Source: JAUIKM01 sp964445695 (lineage in GTDB: Bacteria > Bacteroidota > Ignavibacteria > Kapaibacteriales > UBA7675). Taken from it: a stretch of DNA of 64,000 nucleotides. How positions within the stretch are numbered: the first letter of the stretch is position 1; each line of letters starts with the position of its first letter. Shown one piece after another: positions 9,158 through 19,615 of this stretch. The notes under the pieces were generated by a model, which did not search any database, was not told where the DNA came from, and was given only the letters and a program-made list of their open reading frames with translations. The stretch spans positions 1-64,000 of the forward strand of contig CAYULF010000009.1 in assembly GCA_964445695.1 (NCBI GenBank), given 5' to 3'. A program made the position numbers and the translations under genes.

Positions 9158-12100
9158 ATGAAAACTGCACTACGATGTTTAACACTTGTTTTTGCACTGA
9201 TGCTCGGCGGTCATATCCTGCACGCCCAGAGCTACGACCTGTCGGTCGAACCGATCATCGCGCCGCCCGACGGCGCATTGCTGTTGGCCGGATTCAGCAC
9301 GGACGTCACCGTGGAAATTGTCAACCTGGGCCCGGGCGACTGTCCGTTCAGCATTGTTGAAATAACGATTGAGGACGGTGGCGGACAGGCCGTACACGGC
9401 CCTGAGTCGCTCCTGATCGGCAGCCTGGCGCCGGGTGAATCCGTCGTTTTGCAGGCGGCGCCGTGGACGCCCACCCAGACCGGCAACTACACGGTCACGG
9501 CTGTTAACACGATCGCCGACCTCGATCCGCTTAACGACCAGGCGATGGCGGAGGTCATTGTAGATGAAGTACTGATCGCCCCCGAGTCGGCAATTACCGA
9601 CGTCATCACGTACCTGCAGAACAACAGCCCGTACATTGACGACCTGGTGGCATTTCTGTACAACAAAGATGCCGCTGCGGAACTGCCCATTGGAACAGTC
9701 ATCGGCGACTACGAAGCGAGTTTTGAGCAGACGCTCGACGCCAAATCCTACTTTTTCTGGACCGACAACGAACAGGGCAATGAATGGACGCACGCGGCGA
9801 CGTTCATTTTCTACAATGCCTGGACAGGCGAAATTCAGACGCAGGAAGCCGAGTCCTGGCCGGTGATCGACGGCGCGGAATACACCAGTTTCACGGAAGA
9901 AGGCAACGCCTCACCGGAGTTGATTTACGGTACATACGCGAGCTACGCCGACGACGTCGTCACTTATTCCGCCGTTGCGCAGCCTGCCACGACTGAATGG
10001 GCGCTGATTGTTACCGGCCGCAATATTGACGGCGGCGGTGAACGCACGTCGCGCCGCAAAGATGTGGATCGCATCAAAAACTACTTAAACAACAATCCCT
10101 ACGGCCCCAAACTGCCGGACGCCAATATCAAGGTCGAATCCGGCACAAATTTCAGCGGCGCGACCAAACAGGAACTGTGCAACGCACTTGGCAACCTGAC
10201 GGGCTGCGACAAACTCTACTTCTTCTACTGCGGTCACGGTTCCAGGAGCGGCAAGGCGGCGCTGCGCGGCGGCGATATGCCCTGGAAAGATCTGGCGTGT
10301 AAACTGATCGAGAACGGCGCCAAAGAAGTCTGTGTATGCATTGAAGCCTGTTTTTCGGGCACCGCGATTCCCTCATTACGCGACAAACGCGGCCCCAACG
10401 GCGAGCAGTTAAAGGGTGATTTTGTCGTTTCCTCAAGCGCCGGCTATAAAACAAAACGCAAGGACCCCTGCGGCACGCAGTTTTACAAGGGACTGGAGGC
10501 CTGTTCACAGGACACAAACGCCGATCGCAACGAGGACAAAAAGATCTCCGTGCGCGAGGCGATTATCTGGGCCGCCGAAGTCGACCCGGATGTCGGCGGA
10601 CGCGATCCGCAGTTCGGCACGATCGACGACGACGAAGTATTCACTTTTGTCCGCAAGGCAAAACCGGGCCAAAGCCGGGAATCGGAGGAAGGCGTAGACT
10701 TCTTCTACTGCAACACCTGTTTTATCAGGCAGACCTATATTCCGCAGGGCGAAGGTAAAAAACCAAAAGTTAAAAAGAAACTCATCTGGGAGGCGCGCCT
10801 GTACGCAAACTCCAAAGGCAAGAGTCGGACGACAACAAAAACGATTAACATCTACTGCGGCAAAGAAAAAGTCGGCACGCTCCCGCCTACCGAAGTAACC
10901 GGCAACAAAAAAATCTGCTTTGCCACACTGGACAAACCCTGCCGCCACAAGCCGAGTTTTAAACCCGCTAAAAAGGTCGCGCAGAAAGGTGCGTCCGACC
11001 GCATCCAGGTGCAGTTCGAGGACAACTTCACCCATGCCGAATACCGCACGCGCACCTACGACCCCGGCGAACATATTTTCCACGCCTTTCCCGTCGAAGC
11101 CGCGACCGGCAACACCATACAGAGCACGATCAATCAGGTGTCCGGCTGGGGGCTGGCTCTCTCCAACACGACCATGGCCGCTGCCGGTTATGTTAATCCC
11201 GTCGAATTGTTTATCACCGGCGACGTGCCGACCACGGCGGTCTACGGCACGCGCATATTTGCCGAGATACGCGACACCACGGAGGACGACACTTCCGAGG
11301 TGTATATTAACGCCCTCGTGCGCCGCACGCAGAACAACGACCTGGACGACGGTGAAACCGCCTCGTACAACGAACTTAACCTCTTCGGCGCCATCAATGC
11401 CTACAGCGGCCTTGTCGACATAACGGAGTCGACCGTCCACATGCGGACGTCGGCAGTCTGCACCATCCACTCCACCGGCACGCTGCGGATGTTTAACTCG
11501 AGCATCAATTGTGAACTCGGCACCTCCTATACGCTCAACGTCGAAGGCACTTTGGAATGGGATGCATCCATGATAGTACGGCCCAGCGGCGGGCTGGTGC
11601 TGGACAGTCCAACAGGATACATTTACGGGGGCGGCATCCACGACAGTCATGGCGACGGCTTAACTCTGACCGGGGACTTTGCCAATTTTGCTTTCGACGG
11701 CGTGGAGATCAGTCATGCAACCAACAACGGCCTGGTGGTGGACGGCGCCTACAACCTGGTGGTAGGCGGCGCCGATATTGCCAACTCCACCAGCAATGAT
11801 GTGGTTCTGGTTAACGGTGCGGTCGTCAGCATGCTTGACTCCTACTATGACGCTGCCAAAGAGACGGCCGACGGCACGTCCATTCTGCTGCGCAACTGGA
11901 CCACGTCATTCATTGTGCTTAATCAGGACGGCGAGGCGCTGACGAATGCCAATGTTGCTGTCCTGGACGCCTATGGCACCGTGGTAACAAACGTGCTGGT
12001 GGATGCCGACGGCAACACGCCCAATCTGGAGTTAACGGAATACGGGCGCATCGGCAATACTTTCTATAACTTCACGCCGCACAGCCTGCAGATAAGCTGG

Positions 12101-12472
12101 AACACAACAAACTACGTGCAGGCGTACACGGCCGACGACCTCAACACCGAAACAATCGTCATGACGACGCCGGTTGTAACGGACGCGCCGCAGCCCGGCC
12201 CCTCGGCGCGCATCGATCCCGATGTTGAAGTATTTCCAAATCCGGCCGACGACCGCGTTAACCTGACCTTTGAACTTACGCAGGCGGGCGAAGGACAATG
12301 CACGGTTTTTGATGCGCATGGCCGCATCGTGGAAAGCCGACGCATGCCCGCCATGCCCGCCGGCATTAACACCATGCAGATAAACACCAGCCGCTGGAGC
12401 AGCGGTGGCTACTACTGCATTCTACAGGTCGGGAACACTGAAGCGCTCGCGCGAATCAGAATAATGCGCTGA
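9158..12472 (+). CDS. Secreted caspase-like protein with beta-helix and T9SS tail, array copy 3
   Basis: This 1,104-aa paralog begins with the signal peptide MKTALRCLTLVFALMLGG ending LHAQ; the ATG at 9158 is used, although the frame is open upstream. The caspase-like core has CGHG (His360) and IEACFSG (Cys398). The EF-hand-like loop is degenerate (DRNEDKKISVRE): the usual Gly at position 6 is Lys and position 3 is Asn, so Ca2+ binding may be weakened. The FYCNTCF pair, beta-helix and RWSSGGYYC tail are conserved. The region after the cysteine pair is Lys-rich. It belongs with copies 1 and 2 by the YRTRTYDPGEHIFH motif. Secretion by T9SS is inferred from the tail. Confidence 0.85.
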   Translation: MKTALRCLTLVFALMLGGHILHAQSYDLSVEPIIAPPDGALLLAGFSTDVTVEIVNLGPGDCPFSIVEITIEDGGGQAVHGPESLLIGSLAPGESVVLQAAPWTPTQTGNYTVTAVNTIADLDPLNDQAMAEVIVDEVLIAPESAITDVITYLQNNSPYIDDLVAFLYNKDAAAELPIGTVIGDYEASFEQTLDAKSYFFWTDNEQGNEWTHAATFIFYNAWTGEIQTQEAESWPVIDGAEYTSFTEEGNASPELIYGTYASYADDVVTYSAVAQPATTEWALIVTGRNIDGGGERTSRRKDVDRIKNYLNNNPYGPKLPDANIKVESGTNFSGATKQELCNALGNLTGCDKLYFFYCGHGSRSGKAALRGGDMPWKDLACKLIENGAKEVCVCIEACFSGTAIPSLRDKRGPNGEQLKGDFVVSSSAGYKTKRKDPCGTQFYKGLEACSQDTNADRNEDKKISVREAIIWAAEVDPDVGGRDPQFGTIDDDEVFTFVRKAKPGQSRESEEGVDFFYCNTCFIRQTYIPQGEGKKPKVKKKLIWEARLYANSKGKSRTTTKTINIYCGKEKVGTLPPTEVTGNKKICFATLDKPCRHKPSFKPAKKVAQKGASDRIQVQFEDNFTHAEYRTRTYDPGEHIFHAFPVEAATGNTIQSTINQVSGWGLALSNTTMAAAGYVNPVELFITGDVPTTAVYGTRIFAEIRDTTEDDTSEVYINALVRRTQNNDLDDGETASYNELNLFGAINAYSGLVDITESTVHMRTSAVCTIHSTGTLRMFNSSINCELGTSYTLNVEGTLEWDASMIVRPSGGLVLDSPTGYIYGGGIHDSHGDGLTLTGDFANFAFDGVEISHATNNGLVVDGAYNLVVGGADIANSTSNDVVLVNGAVVSMLDSYYDAAKETADGTSILLRNWTTSFIVLNQDGEALTNANVAVLDAYGTVVTNVLVDADGNTPNLELTEYGRIGNTFYNFTPHSLQISWNTTNYVQAYTADDLNTETIVMTTPVVTDAPQPGPSARIDPDVEVFPNPADDRVNLTFELTQAGEGQCTVFDAHGRIVESRRMPAMPAGINTMQINTSRWSSGGYYCILQVGNTEALARIRIMR

Positions 12473-12489
12473 CACCGAAGCCCGTACGG

Positions 12490-12524
12490 CGGACCGACCG
12501 AAGACCTTGTTTTCAGTCGGTCCG
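12490..12524 (+). terminator. Hairpin after array copy 3
   Basis: A 9-bp stem (CGGACCGAC / GTCGGTCCG) encloses a 17-nt loop, 18 bp after the stop of copy 3. It is followed by TTTGCG. The large loop makes it a weaker terminator candidate. Confidence 0.5.
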
Positions 12525-12636
12525 TTTGCGATAGAACGCCTCAAAAATAAGCCCCCATTGCCTGTGCCAATTTTACGACAATGGAAGCACGCTGCCATGA
12601 ACCATACCGTTTAACTTATTCTACGGAACCTGTTGT

Positions 12637-15600
12637 ATGAGAACTTTGTGTCAAATCCTGGTCTGCGCCGCCGTTGCGCTCAGCTTTTGCCTGAGCGCCG
12701 AGGCGCAGGATTACGACATCATGGTTGAGGAAATCACCTCACCCAAACACGAGAGTGAACACCCGCTCGGTTATCCGATTGACCTGGAAGCTGTCCTGAC
12801 CAACCTGGGGCCTTCCGATGCGCCCTTTGCCATTGTTGAATTCCGCGTTGAGACCGAGGACGGTGAAGTTGTACACGGCCCTGAAAACATCTTTGTCGAC
12901 AACCTTGGCGCCGGCGAGTCATTTGTTGCCCAGAGTTATTCGCCATGGACGCCCCTGCAGACCGGATACTTCCGGGTTGTCGTGACCAGCACGATGACGG
13001 ATCTGAATCCGCTCAACGATCAGCTGACCAACGATGTGTTTACCTACGAAGTCCTGATCACACAGGACCAGGCCATCACAACCGTATTAAACAACGTGAT
13101 TCCGCAGAGTCAGTACGCCGATCAGCTGGTGGCTTTCCTGTACAACAGCCAGGCCGTCAACTCCTGGCTACCCATCGGCGCATCGGTAGCGGACTACGCC
13201 GAGACTTTCAACAACACGCTGACGGCCAAAACCTACTTTTTCTGGTTTGACAATGTGCAGGATGCCGACTGGATGCACCCGGCCACATTCGTGTACGTCA
13301 ACGCCTGGACCGGCGCGTACACCGTCACGGAAGCCGAAAGCTGGCCGGTCGTAAACGGCACGGAGATTCTGACGTTCACGCAACAGGGCAATTCCAGCCC
13401 GGATCGCGTCTACGGCACCTACGGCAGTCACCCGTCGGAAATCGTCAACTACACCGGTATCGATCAACCGGCGAACACCACCTGGTGTTTAATTTTCAGC
13501 GGTAAAAACATCAATGGCGGCGGCGAACGACGCGCACGTGAAAACGACGTCAATCGCATCCGCAATTATGTTAACAACAACCCGCGCGGACCGCAGATCG
13601 ACAACGACAACATCACTGTTCTGACCGGCACCAACTTCAGCGGCGCAACCGAACAGGAAGTCTGCGACGCTCTGGACGCGATGGAGGACTGCGACAAACT
13701 CTACATCTACTACGCCGGCCACGGCAGTAAAAAAGGTGAAGCCTGTCTTCGCGGCGGCAAGATGAGCTGGGAAAAGCTGGCCTGTAAACTTATCGACAAC
13801 GGCGCGGAGGAAGTCTGCGCAAACATCGAAGCCTGTTACTCCGGGACGGCCTGTGAAGCGCTGATGGAAAAAACGCAGGAAGGCGAAGGCGGCGAACAGG
13901 AAGGGCTCAGCGGTGAAGTGACCTACTCTTCCTCCTCGGACAAAGTCACCAAACGAATCGACGGCTGCGGCACGCCATATTACAAAGGTCTCGAAAGCTG
14001 CACGGCCGACCTGCAGGGCGACGCCAATGGCGACGGCAAGGTCAGCAATAAAGAAGCCATGTTGTGGGCCGCCGCCAACGACCCGCTCGTCGCCAATCAG
14101 ATGCCCGGCTGCACGAACCTCGACAACGGCAGTACAACCACGGTAACAGGCAAACGCACTAAAAAAAGCAGCAGCAGCAAAACCGGCAAGACAATCAAAT
14201 ACACGGTCTGCTCAACCTGTTACATCACCGAGACGCCGCCGCAGCAAACCGAGGAGGGAGCGGGCGACGACAACAACGGCGACGGCGGAAGCAGCACGGG
14301 CGAAACAAAGCGCGACACGAGCTGGATAACACGTGTCTACGCCTACGCAACCAACCCACGTAAAACCGGCGACAAAGTAGACCTCTGCTGCGACGGCGTC
14401 GTGATCGGCACGTTCGACGGCAAACTGCCGAAAAAGACCAAGGTCTGCATCGCAACGGCCAATGCGAACTGCAAAAAGTTTAAAATCAAGAAATCGTCCA
14501 GTACAATCAAACCGGTGACAAAAGATCGCACGACCTCCTTGCTCAATCAGGACGATGCCGTGGTGTATCAGGCCACGCACAGCTATTTCCCCGGTCAGAA
14601 TCTCTACTGGGCAACCCCCATTGAAGAGGAACCCAACCACACCATCAATGCGAGCGTCGACCCTGTTTCCGGCTGGAATCTTGGCGTCAATCCGACGACC
14701 CTGACGACCTCCGTACTGGTTAACCCCGAAACGGTGGTGTTGACGGGCACGGTGCCGACGACGGCAACGGTCGGCACGGCGATTATCGCAACGATGACGG
14801 ACCAGGACGACGGCAGTTTAACCTATCAGCTGGTGGACGCCCTTGTTTATACAACGATCAATTCCAACATCGTCGACGGCGGCAACCTGTCGTTTAACGA
14901 AGTCGATCTCTACGGCGGTATTTACGCAAGTAACGGCCTGATCGACATCACCGACGCGAGTATCCACTACCTGCAGGACAACGTTGACTTTGACGTAGCT
15001 GCAAACGGCACACTGAAGTTCAGCAATTCGATCATCGAACCGGCGGGCGGCGTCGACTACCTGACCAACATCGCCGGCACGCTGGAGTGGCGCGGCAGCG
15101 GCCTGGTCGGTCCTGTTAACGGTCTGTACGTCAACGGCGCCGACGGCTTCATCGAAGGCGGCGGCATTCACGACAGCCAGGGCGACGGCGTAACGCTGAC
15201 CGGCAACCTGTCGGGTTTAACAATCGACGGACTCGAAATCAGCAACTCCGGCGGCGACGGCATGGTGATCGACGGATCGTTTAACATTACGGTTGAGGGC
15301 GCTGATATCAGCGGCTCAACGGGCGACGACCTCGTGCTGCAGAACTCGGCCTTTGTTTTCATGAAAAACAGCTTCTACGACCAGGCCAAGGAAGTGCTGG
15401 TGGACGCCGGCTCCATTCTCGTCCGCTCCTGGTCGACGACCTTTTACATCGAAAACCAGGACGGCGAGCCGCTGACCAACGCCTCGGTCACCGTCCTTGA
15501 CGCCAACGCCGCTCCCGTCACGACATTGACCGTTGATGCCGAGGGGTTCACCAGTACGCTGGACCTGTACGAATATGCGCGCGCCGGCGGATCAACGGCG

Positions 15601-16011
15601 TTCTACACACCGCACATTATCGGGGTGACCTACAACGGCTCGACGACGATTTCGCTGTACACGGCCGACAGTCCCAATGTACACGAAATGGTTATCGCCA
15701 CGCCGCTGATTACGGACGTCGGCGACGACCGGCCGGCGCAGCAACGCGCAAGCGGGCCGGAGTTAACAGTTACGCCCACCCCTGCGTTTAACAACGTGGC
15801 AGTTGGATTCACGCTGGAACACACAAGCCCCGCGGTCCTGCGCATTCTTGACCTGAGCGGACGCGAAGTTGCGCGGCCCTTCAGTGGACGACTAGGCGCA
15901 GGCGAACACAAGCTGGCCTGGGACGCCGCGGAGGTTCCCGTCGGCGCGTACTTTGCGGTGCTGGAGGTACACGGCGCTGCATCCGTTGCCCGCATTGTCC
16001 TGCAACGTTAA
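12637..16011 (+). CDS. Secreted caspase-like protein with beta-helix and T9SS tail, array copy 4
   Basis: This 1,124-aa protein is the longest copy. It starts with MRTLCQILVCAAVALSFC and a signal peptide ending AEAQ. The caspase-like core has YYAGHG (His362) and IEACYSG (Cys400), followed by a Glu/Gly-rich insertion (EGEGGEQEG) that copies 1-3 lack. The EF-hand-like loop DANGDGKVSNKE is near-canonical. The VCSTCY pair is followed by an acidic linker with DDNNGDGGS. It is intermediate between the two subfamilies: the GGGERRAREND segment resembles copy 2, while PGQNLYW, EEPNH and the tail 'VGAYFAVLE...SVARIVLQR' match copies 5-7. This fits either an early split or an exchange between lineages, which is inference. 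Confidence 0.85.
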   Translation: MRTLCQILVCAAVALSFCLSAEAQDYDIMVEEITSPKHESEHPLGYPIDLEAVLTNLGPSDAPFAIVEFRVETEDGEVVHGPENIFVDNLGAGESFVAQSYSPWTPLQTGYFRVVVTSTMTDLNPLNDQLTNDVFTYEVLITQDQAITTVLNNVIPQSQYADQLVAFLYNSQAVNSWLPIGASVADYAETFNNTLTAKTYFFWFDNVQDADWMHPATFVYVNAWTGAYTVTEAESWPVVNGTEILTFTQQGNSSPDRVYGTYGSHPSEIVNYTGIDQPANTTWCLIFSGKNINGGGERRARENDVNRIRNYVNNNPRGPQIDNDNITVLTGTNFSGATEQEVCDALDAMEDCDKLYIYYAGHGSKKGEACLRGGKMSWEKLACKLIDNGAEEVCANIEACYSGTACEALMEKTQEGEGGEQEGLSGEVTYSSSSDKVTKRIDGCGTPYYKGLESCTADLQGDANGDGKVSNKEAMLWAAANDPLVANQMPGCTNLDNGSTTTVTGKRTKKSSSSKTGKTIKYTVCSTCYITETPPQQTEEGAGDDNNGDGGSSTGETKRDTSWITRVYAYATNPRKTGDKVDLCCDGVVIGTFDGKLPKKTKVCIATANANCKKFKIKKSSSTIKPVTKDRTTSLLNQDDAVVYQATHSYFPGQNLYWATPIEEEPNHTINASVDPVSGWNLGVNPTTLTTSVLVNPETVVLTGTVPTTATVGTAIIATMTDQDDGSLTYQLVDALVYTTINSNIVDGGNLSFNEVDLYGGIYASNGLIDITDASIHYLQDNVDFDVAANGTLKFSNSIIEPAGGVDYLTNIAGTLEWRGSGLVGPVNGLYVNGADGFIEGGGIHDSQGDGVTLTGNLSGLTIDGLEISNSGGDGMVIDGSFNITVEGADISGSTGDDLVLQNSAFVFMKNSFYDQAKEVLVDAGSILVRSWSTTFYIENQDGEPLTNASVTVLDANAAPVTTLTVDAEGFTSTLDLYEYARAGGSTAFYTPHIIGVTYNGSTTISLYTADSPNVHEMVIATPLITDVGDDRPAQQRASGPELTVTPTPAFNNVAVGFTLEHTSPAVLRILDLSGREVARPFSGRLGAGEHKLAWDAAEVPVGAYFAVLEVHGAASVARIVLQR

Positions 16012-16083
16012 TCACAGCCTGATCGCCACGCCGCCCTGAGGCGGACTGCTCCACTCCTCACTGCGATCCGGCCCGACTACAGA

Positions 16084-16114
16084 CCGGGAGTTCCCTGGCA
16101 CGGGGAATTCCCGG
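16084..16114 (+). terminator. Strong hairpin after array copy 4
   Basis: A 13-bp stem (two G-U pairs) is formed by CCGGGAGTTCCCT and GGGGAATTCCCGG around a 5-nt loop, 72 bp after the stop of copy 4. It is followed by CTTCTG rather than a true T-tract. Confidence 0.6.
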
Positions 16115-16123
16115 CTTCTGCAT

Positions 16124-16140
16124 GCGGAGAGCGTCTCCGC
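16124..16140 (+). repeat. Second small hairpin between copies 4 and 5
   Basis: A perfect 7-bp stem GCGGAGA / TCTCCGC with a GCG loop lies 40 bp before the start of copy 5. It could influence the 5' leader of copy 5 mRNA. No function is known. Confidence 0.5.
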
Positions 16141-16180
16141 CATGCAACTCACCTGTTCACATCATTTGGAGACAGCAATC

Positions 16181-19100
16181 ATGCGCACACTCTGCACCGG
16201 TATATTTTGTTTAATCTTTGCCGCATTTAGTTTCCAGCGCAGCGCCGCCCAGGATTTCGACATTTCCGTTGAGGAGATTATTTCCCCTGTTAACCTGTCC
16301 GAGGTTCAGGCGGGATACGAGGTGGCGCTTGAAGCGCTGATACTCAACAACGGCCCCTCCGACGCCGCGTTTGTGATTATCGACATTCACGTGGAGGACT
16401 CGGACGGCAACATCGTACACGGCCCGGAAACACTGCTGATCGGCGCGCTGGCCGAGGGCGAAAGCGCGGATGTGTCGGCCACGCCCTGGACCCCGAACAA
16501 ACTCGGCGAACACACCGTCGTGGTAACCAGCACGCTCAGCGATCTGGACCCGGGCAACAATCAGCTCACGTCCACGGTGGACGTGTTTGAAGTCATCATT
16601 AACAAAGAGTCGGCGATAACAACAATTACCGATGATCTGATTACGCCCAACCCGATTGCCGCGACGCTCGTGGCGTTCCTGCACAACTACGGGGAGACAA
16701 CCACCTGGCTGCCCGTCGGCACGGTGGTTACTGATCACGAGGGTACGGTTAACCGAACGCTGGACGCAAAAACTTATTTCTTCTGGTTCGACAACGAACA
16801 AGAAGCGGATTGGTATCATCCGACAAGTTTTGTTTTGTTTAATGCCTGGAACGGTCAGTACGAAGTCATCGACGCAGAATCCTGGCCGCTGATCGACGGA
16901 GCCGAAATCCCGTCCTTTGTCGAGGAAGACAACACAACGGTGGACCAGTTTTACGGCACGTATTCAACAGGCCACGACGAGACCGTCACCTATACGCCGG
17001 TCGACCACCCCGTCAATACAACCTGGGCGATGATCGTCACCGGCGAGCCCGGCAGTAAAAACAAAGCCGGCGAGAAACAAGCGCGCAAAAACGATGTCAA
17101 CCGCATCAAGAACTACTTAAACAACAATCCGCGCGGACCTGAAATAGCCGATAAAAACATCAAAGTTCTCACCGGCGGCGACGACATGGAGGGCGCGACC
17201 AAACAGGAAATATGCGATTCACTCGACGCGCTGAAAGACTGCGACAAACTGTACTTTTTCTACGGCGGCCACGGATCGCGCGGCGGCAGCGCCATCCTGA
17301 AAGGCTCGGACATGAAGTGGAAAGAGCTGGCCTGTAAACTCATTGAAAACGGCGCCAAAGAAGTCTGCGTGTGTATCGAATCCTGTTACTCGGGCTCGGC
17401 CGAAAAGTGGATGCAGGAAAAGAGCATCCCCGGTCCGGGCGGTACGGAACAAACGCTTAACGGCGAACTCGTCTATTCCAGTTCAAAAGGCCGCACCACG
17501 CTGCGCATTAACAAATGCGGCACGCCTTTCTACAAAGGCCTGGAAGCCTGCAGCCAGTCCGACAGCGCCGACGTCAACAAGGACAATAAGGTCTCCGTCA
17601 AAGAAGCTATTCTGTGGGCCGCAAACCGCGACTCTCTGGTTTCGGTTAAACAACCCGGATGGACCGACCTGGACAACGAAAGTCGCGTAACCGTGACGCG
17701 TAAAAAACGCTCCAGAAACTTGAGGTTAAAAACAACCGGCGACTACGTCACCTATTACCTCTGCCGCACCTGCTACCTGACCTACGAAGAAGTACCCAAA
17801 CAAGGCGGCGGCACGACGACCAAAAAAACACCGTCCTGGTTCACGCGCGCCTATGCAACGAACAACAACCCGCGCATGAAAGGCACCAAAGTGGATATTA
17901 TCTGCGACGGCACCAAGATCGGCGATTTTGACGGAAAACTGCAACGCCACGAAGTCAGGTGCATCGGCGCCGGGCCGGCAAACTGGAAAGACTTCCATCT
18001 GGAAGTATCTGTCCCGGGCAACAAACGCGGCGGCAGCGACAGGACGACCGCCCAGTATCCCGATGAATCGGTTTTCACCCTGTACACGACCACCTACCTG
18101 CCGGGCGAATATCTGTTTTACAGCAACCCGGTCGACGAGGAGCCGAACCACACAATCGACATTTCGGTCGACCCGGTGCCCGGCTGGAATCTGGGTGTTA
18201 ACCCGACGACGCTGACAACGTCGGTCCTGATCAATCCCGAGTATTTCAGCCTGAGCGGCACGGTGCCGACGACGGCCACCACGGGCACGTCGATCTACAC
18301 CGAGGCGATCGACGCCGACGACGGCAGCGGCAGTTACTACTTCGTTGATGCGCTCATTCAATCGACGATTAACAGCAACATCGTCGACGGCGACGACATC
18401 GTATTTAACGAAATCGATCTGTACGGCAGCATTCTTTCCACCAACGGCGTCATCGACATCACGGACGGCTCGATCCACCTGATGCAGAGCGGATCGGTCG
18501 CCGTTGCGGCGGGTGGGACTCTGAACTTCAGCAACGGCATTATCGAGCCATATCTGGGTGTATCCTACGACGCTACAGCAGCCGGCACGCTGAACTGGAT
18601 GGCAAGCGCGCTGATACGTCCCAACGACGGGCTGGAACTTAACAGCGCGGCGGGATTTATTAAAGGCGGCGGTATTCACGACAGCCAGGGCGACGGGTTG
18701 AAGTTAAGCGGCAATATGGCGGGAATGACAATCGACGGCATTCACATCACCGGCGCGACCGACGACGGGATTTTCGTGGACGGCACCTACTTCTATACGA
18801 TCAAGGGCGCGGACATTGAGAATTCCGGCAGCGACGACATCGAACTGGCGAACGGCGCCTTCATCCTGATGTTAAACTCCGAGTACGACAGCAACAAGGA
18901 AAACGTGCCCGCGGGTTCGCTGCTGGGCCGCCTCTGGACAACGACGTTCAACATCCGCAATCAGGACGGCGAAGCGCTCACAAATGCGACGGTGAATGTC
19001 TACGACGCCACGGCAACGCCGGTCGCAGCATTGACGGCGGATGCCGACGGCTATACAAATCCGGTCGACCTGGTCGAGTACGGCAATATCGGCGGAACGA

Positions 19101-19513
19101 TCGCCTGGTACACGCCGCACTATGTCGAGGTGATTTACAACAACTCAACGACTATTACCGTGCACACGGCGGACAGTCCGGACCTCGTGGACATTCTATT
19201 CCCGACGCCGCTGATCACCGATGTTAAAGAGCCGCAGCCGGCGCAGCGTCCCGCCGGACCGGCGTTAAACATTTCACCCAATCCGGTCGACAAGATTGCG
19301 GCCATTGCGTTCAGGCCCGATGCCGCGTTCAACGGCAGCCTGCGCATCGTTGACGTACGCGGCCGCGAAACTGCGCATGTGTTTAAGGGCCGAGTTCCGG
19401 CCGGCGATCAGCTGTTCCGCTGGAACTGCGGCGCGGAAGCGGCGGGGACGTACTTTGTACTGCTCGAATCGGATCACTTTGCTTCCGTCGCCCGCCTCGT
19501 CATCCAACGTTAA
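16181..19513 (+). CDS. Secreted caspase-like protein with beta-helix and T9SS tail, array copy 5
   Basis: This 1,110-aa paralog starts at the ATG at 16181 (GGAG 10 nt upstream), which opens the signal peptide MRTLCTGIFCLIFAAFSF ending SAAQ. The dyad is GGHG (His364) and IESCYSGSA (Cys402): the residue before the nucleophile is Ser, whereas all other copies have Ala. The EF-hand-like loop DVNKDNKVSVKE keeps most acidic ligands but lacks Gly at position 6. The YLCRTCY pair, beta-helix and a tail ending SVARLVIQR are present. A 45-nt stretch (16775-16819) is identical to copy 6, suggesting recent exchange. T9SS export and peptidase function are inferred. Confidence 0.85.
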   Translation: MRTLCTGIFCLIFAAFSFQRSAAQDFDISVEEIISPVNLSEVQAGYEVALEALILNNGPSDAAFVIIDIHVEDSDGNIVHGPETLLIGALAEGESADVSATPWTPNKLGEHTVVVTSTLSDLDPGNNQLTSTVDVFEVIINKESAITTITDDLITPNPIAATLVAFLHNYGETTTWLPVGTVVTDHEGTVNRTLDAKTYFFWFDNEQEADWYHPTSFVLFNAWNGQYEVIDAESWPLIDGAEIPSFVEEDNTTVDQFYGTYSTGHDETVTYTPVDHPVNTTWAMIVTGEPGSKNKAGEKQARKNDVNRIKNYLNNNPRGPEIADKNIKVLTGGDDMEGATKQEICDSLDALKDCDKLYFFYGGHGSRGGSAILKGSDMKWKELACKLIENGAKEVCVCIESCYSGSAEKWMQEKSIPGPGGTEQTLNGELVYSSSKGRTTLRINKCGTPFYKGLEACSQSDSADVNKDNKVSVKEAILWAANRDSLVSVKQPGWTDLDNESRVTVTRKKRSRNLRLKTTGDYVTYYLCRTCYLTYEEVPKQGGGTTTKKTPSWFTRAYATNNNPRMKGTKVDIICDGTKIGDFDGKLQRHEVRCIGAGPANWKDFHLEVSVPGNKRGGSDRTTAQYPDESVFTLYTTTYLPGEYLFYSNPVDEEPNHTIDISVDPVPGWNLGVNPTTLTTSVLINPEYFSLSGTVPTTATTGTSIYTEAIDADDGSGSYYFVDALIQSTINSNIVDGDDIVFNEIDLYGSILSTNGVIDITDGSIHLMQSGSVAVAAGGTLNFSNGIIEPYLGVSYDATAAGTLNWMASALIRPNDGLELNSAAGFIKGGGIHDSQGDGLKLSGNMAGMTIDGIHITGATDDGIFVDGTYFYTIKGADIENSGSDDIELANGAFILMLNSEYDSNKENVPAGSLLGRLWTTTFNIRNQDGEALTNATVNVYDATATPVAALTADADGYTNPVDLVEYGNIGGTIAWYTPHYVEVIYNNSTTITVHTADSPDLVDILFPTPLITDVKEPQPAQRPAGPALNISPNPVDKIAAIAFRPDAAFNGSLRIVDVRGRETAHVFKGRVPAGDQLFRWNCGAEAAGTYFVLLESDHFASVARLVIQR

Positions 19514-19529
19514 GGCTCAGGGCTGAATT

Positions 19530-19562
19530 CACGGCGGCGCGGCTGAGAAAAGCCGCACCGTG
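19530..19562 (+). terminator. Hairpin after array copy 5
   Basis: An inner stem GCGGCT / AGCCGC and an outer stem CACGG / CCGTG form one bulged hairpin 16 bp after the stop of copy 5. It is followed by ACTTTTCA. It is a possible terminator. Confidence 0.5.
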
Positions 19563-19615
19563 ACTTTTCACTGCCGACCCGACCAGTATTAAACATCTCG
19601 AAGGATTCTCACATC

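Noticed and set aside
10505..11650. Long minus-strand open frame (381 codons) antisense to array copy 3
   Set aside because: It is a codon-bias shadow of the coding strand: same region, no ribosome-binding site, composition rich in Val, Gly, Arg and His. Similar antisense frames appear in the other copies.
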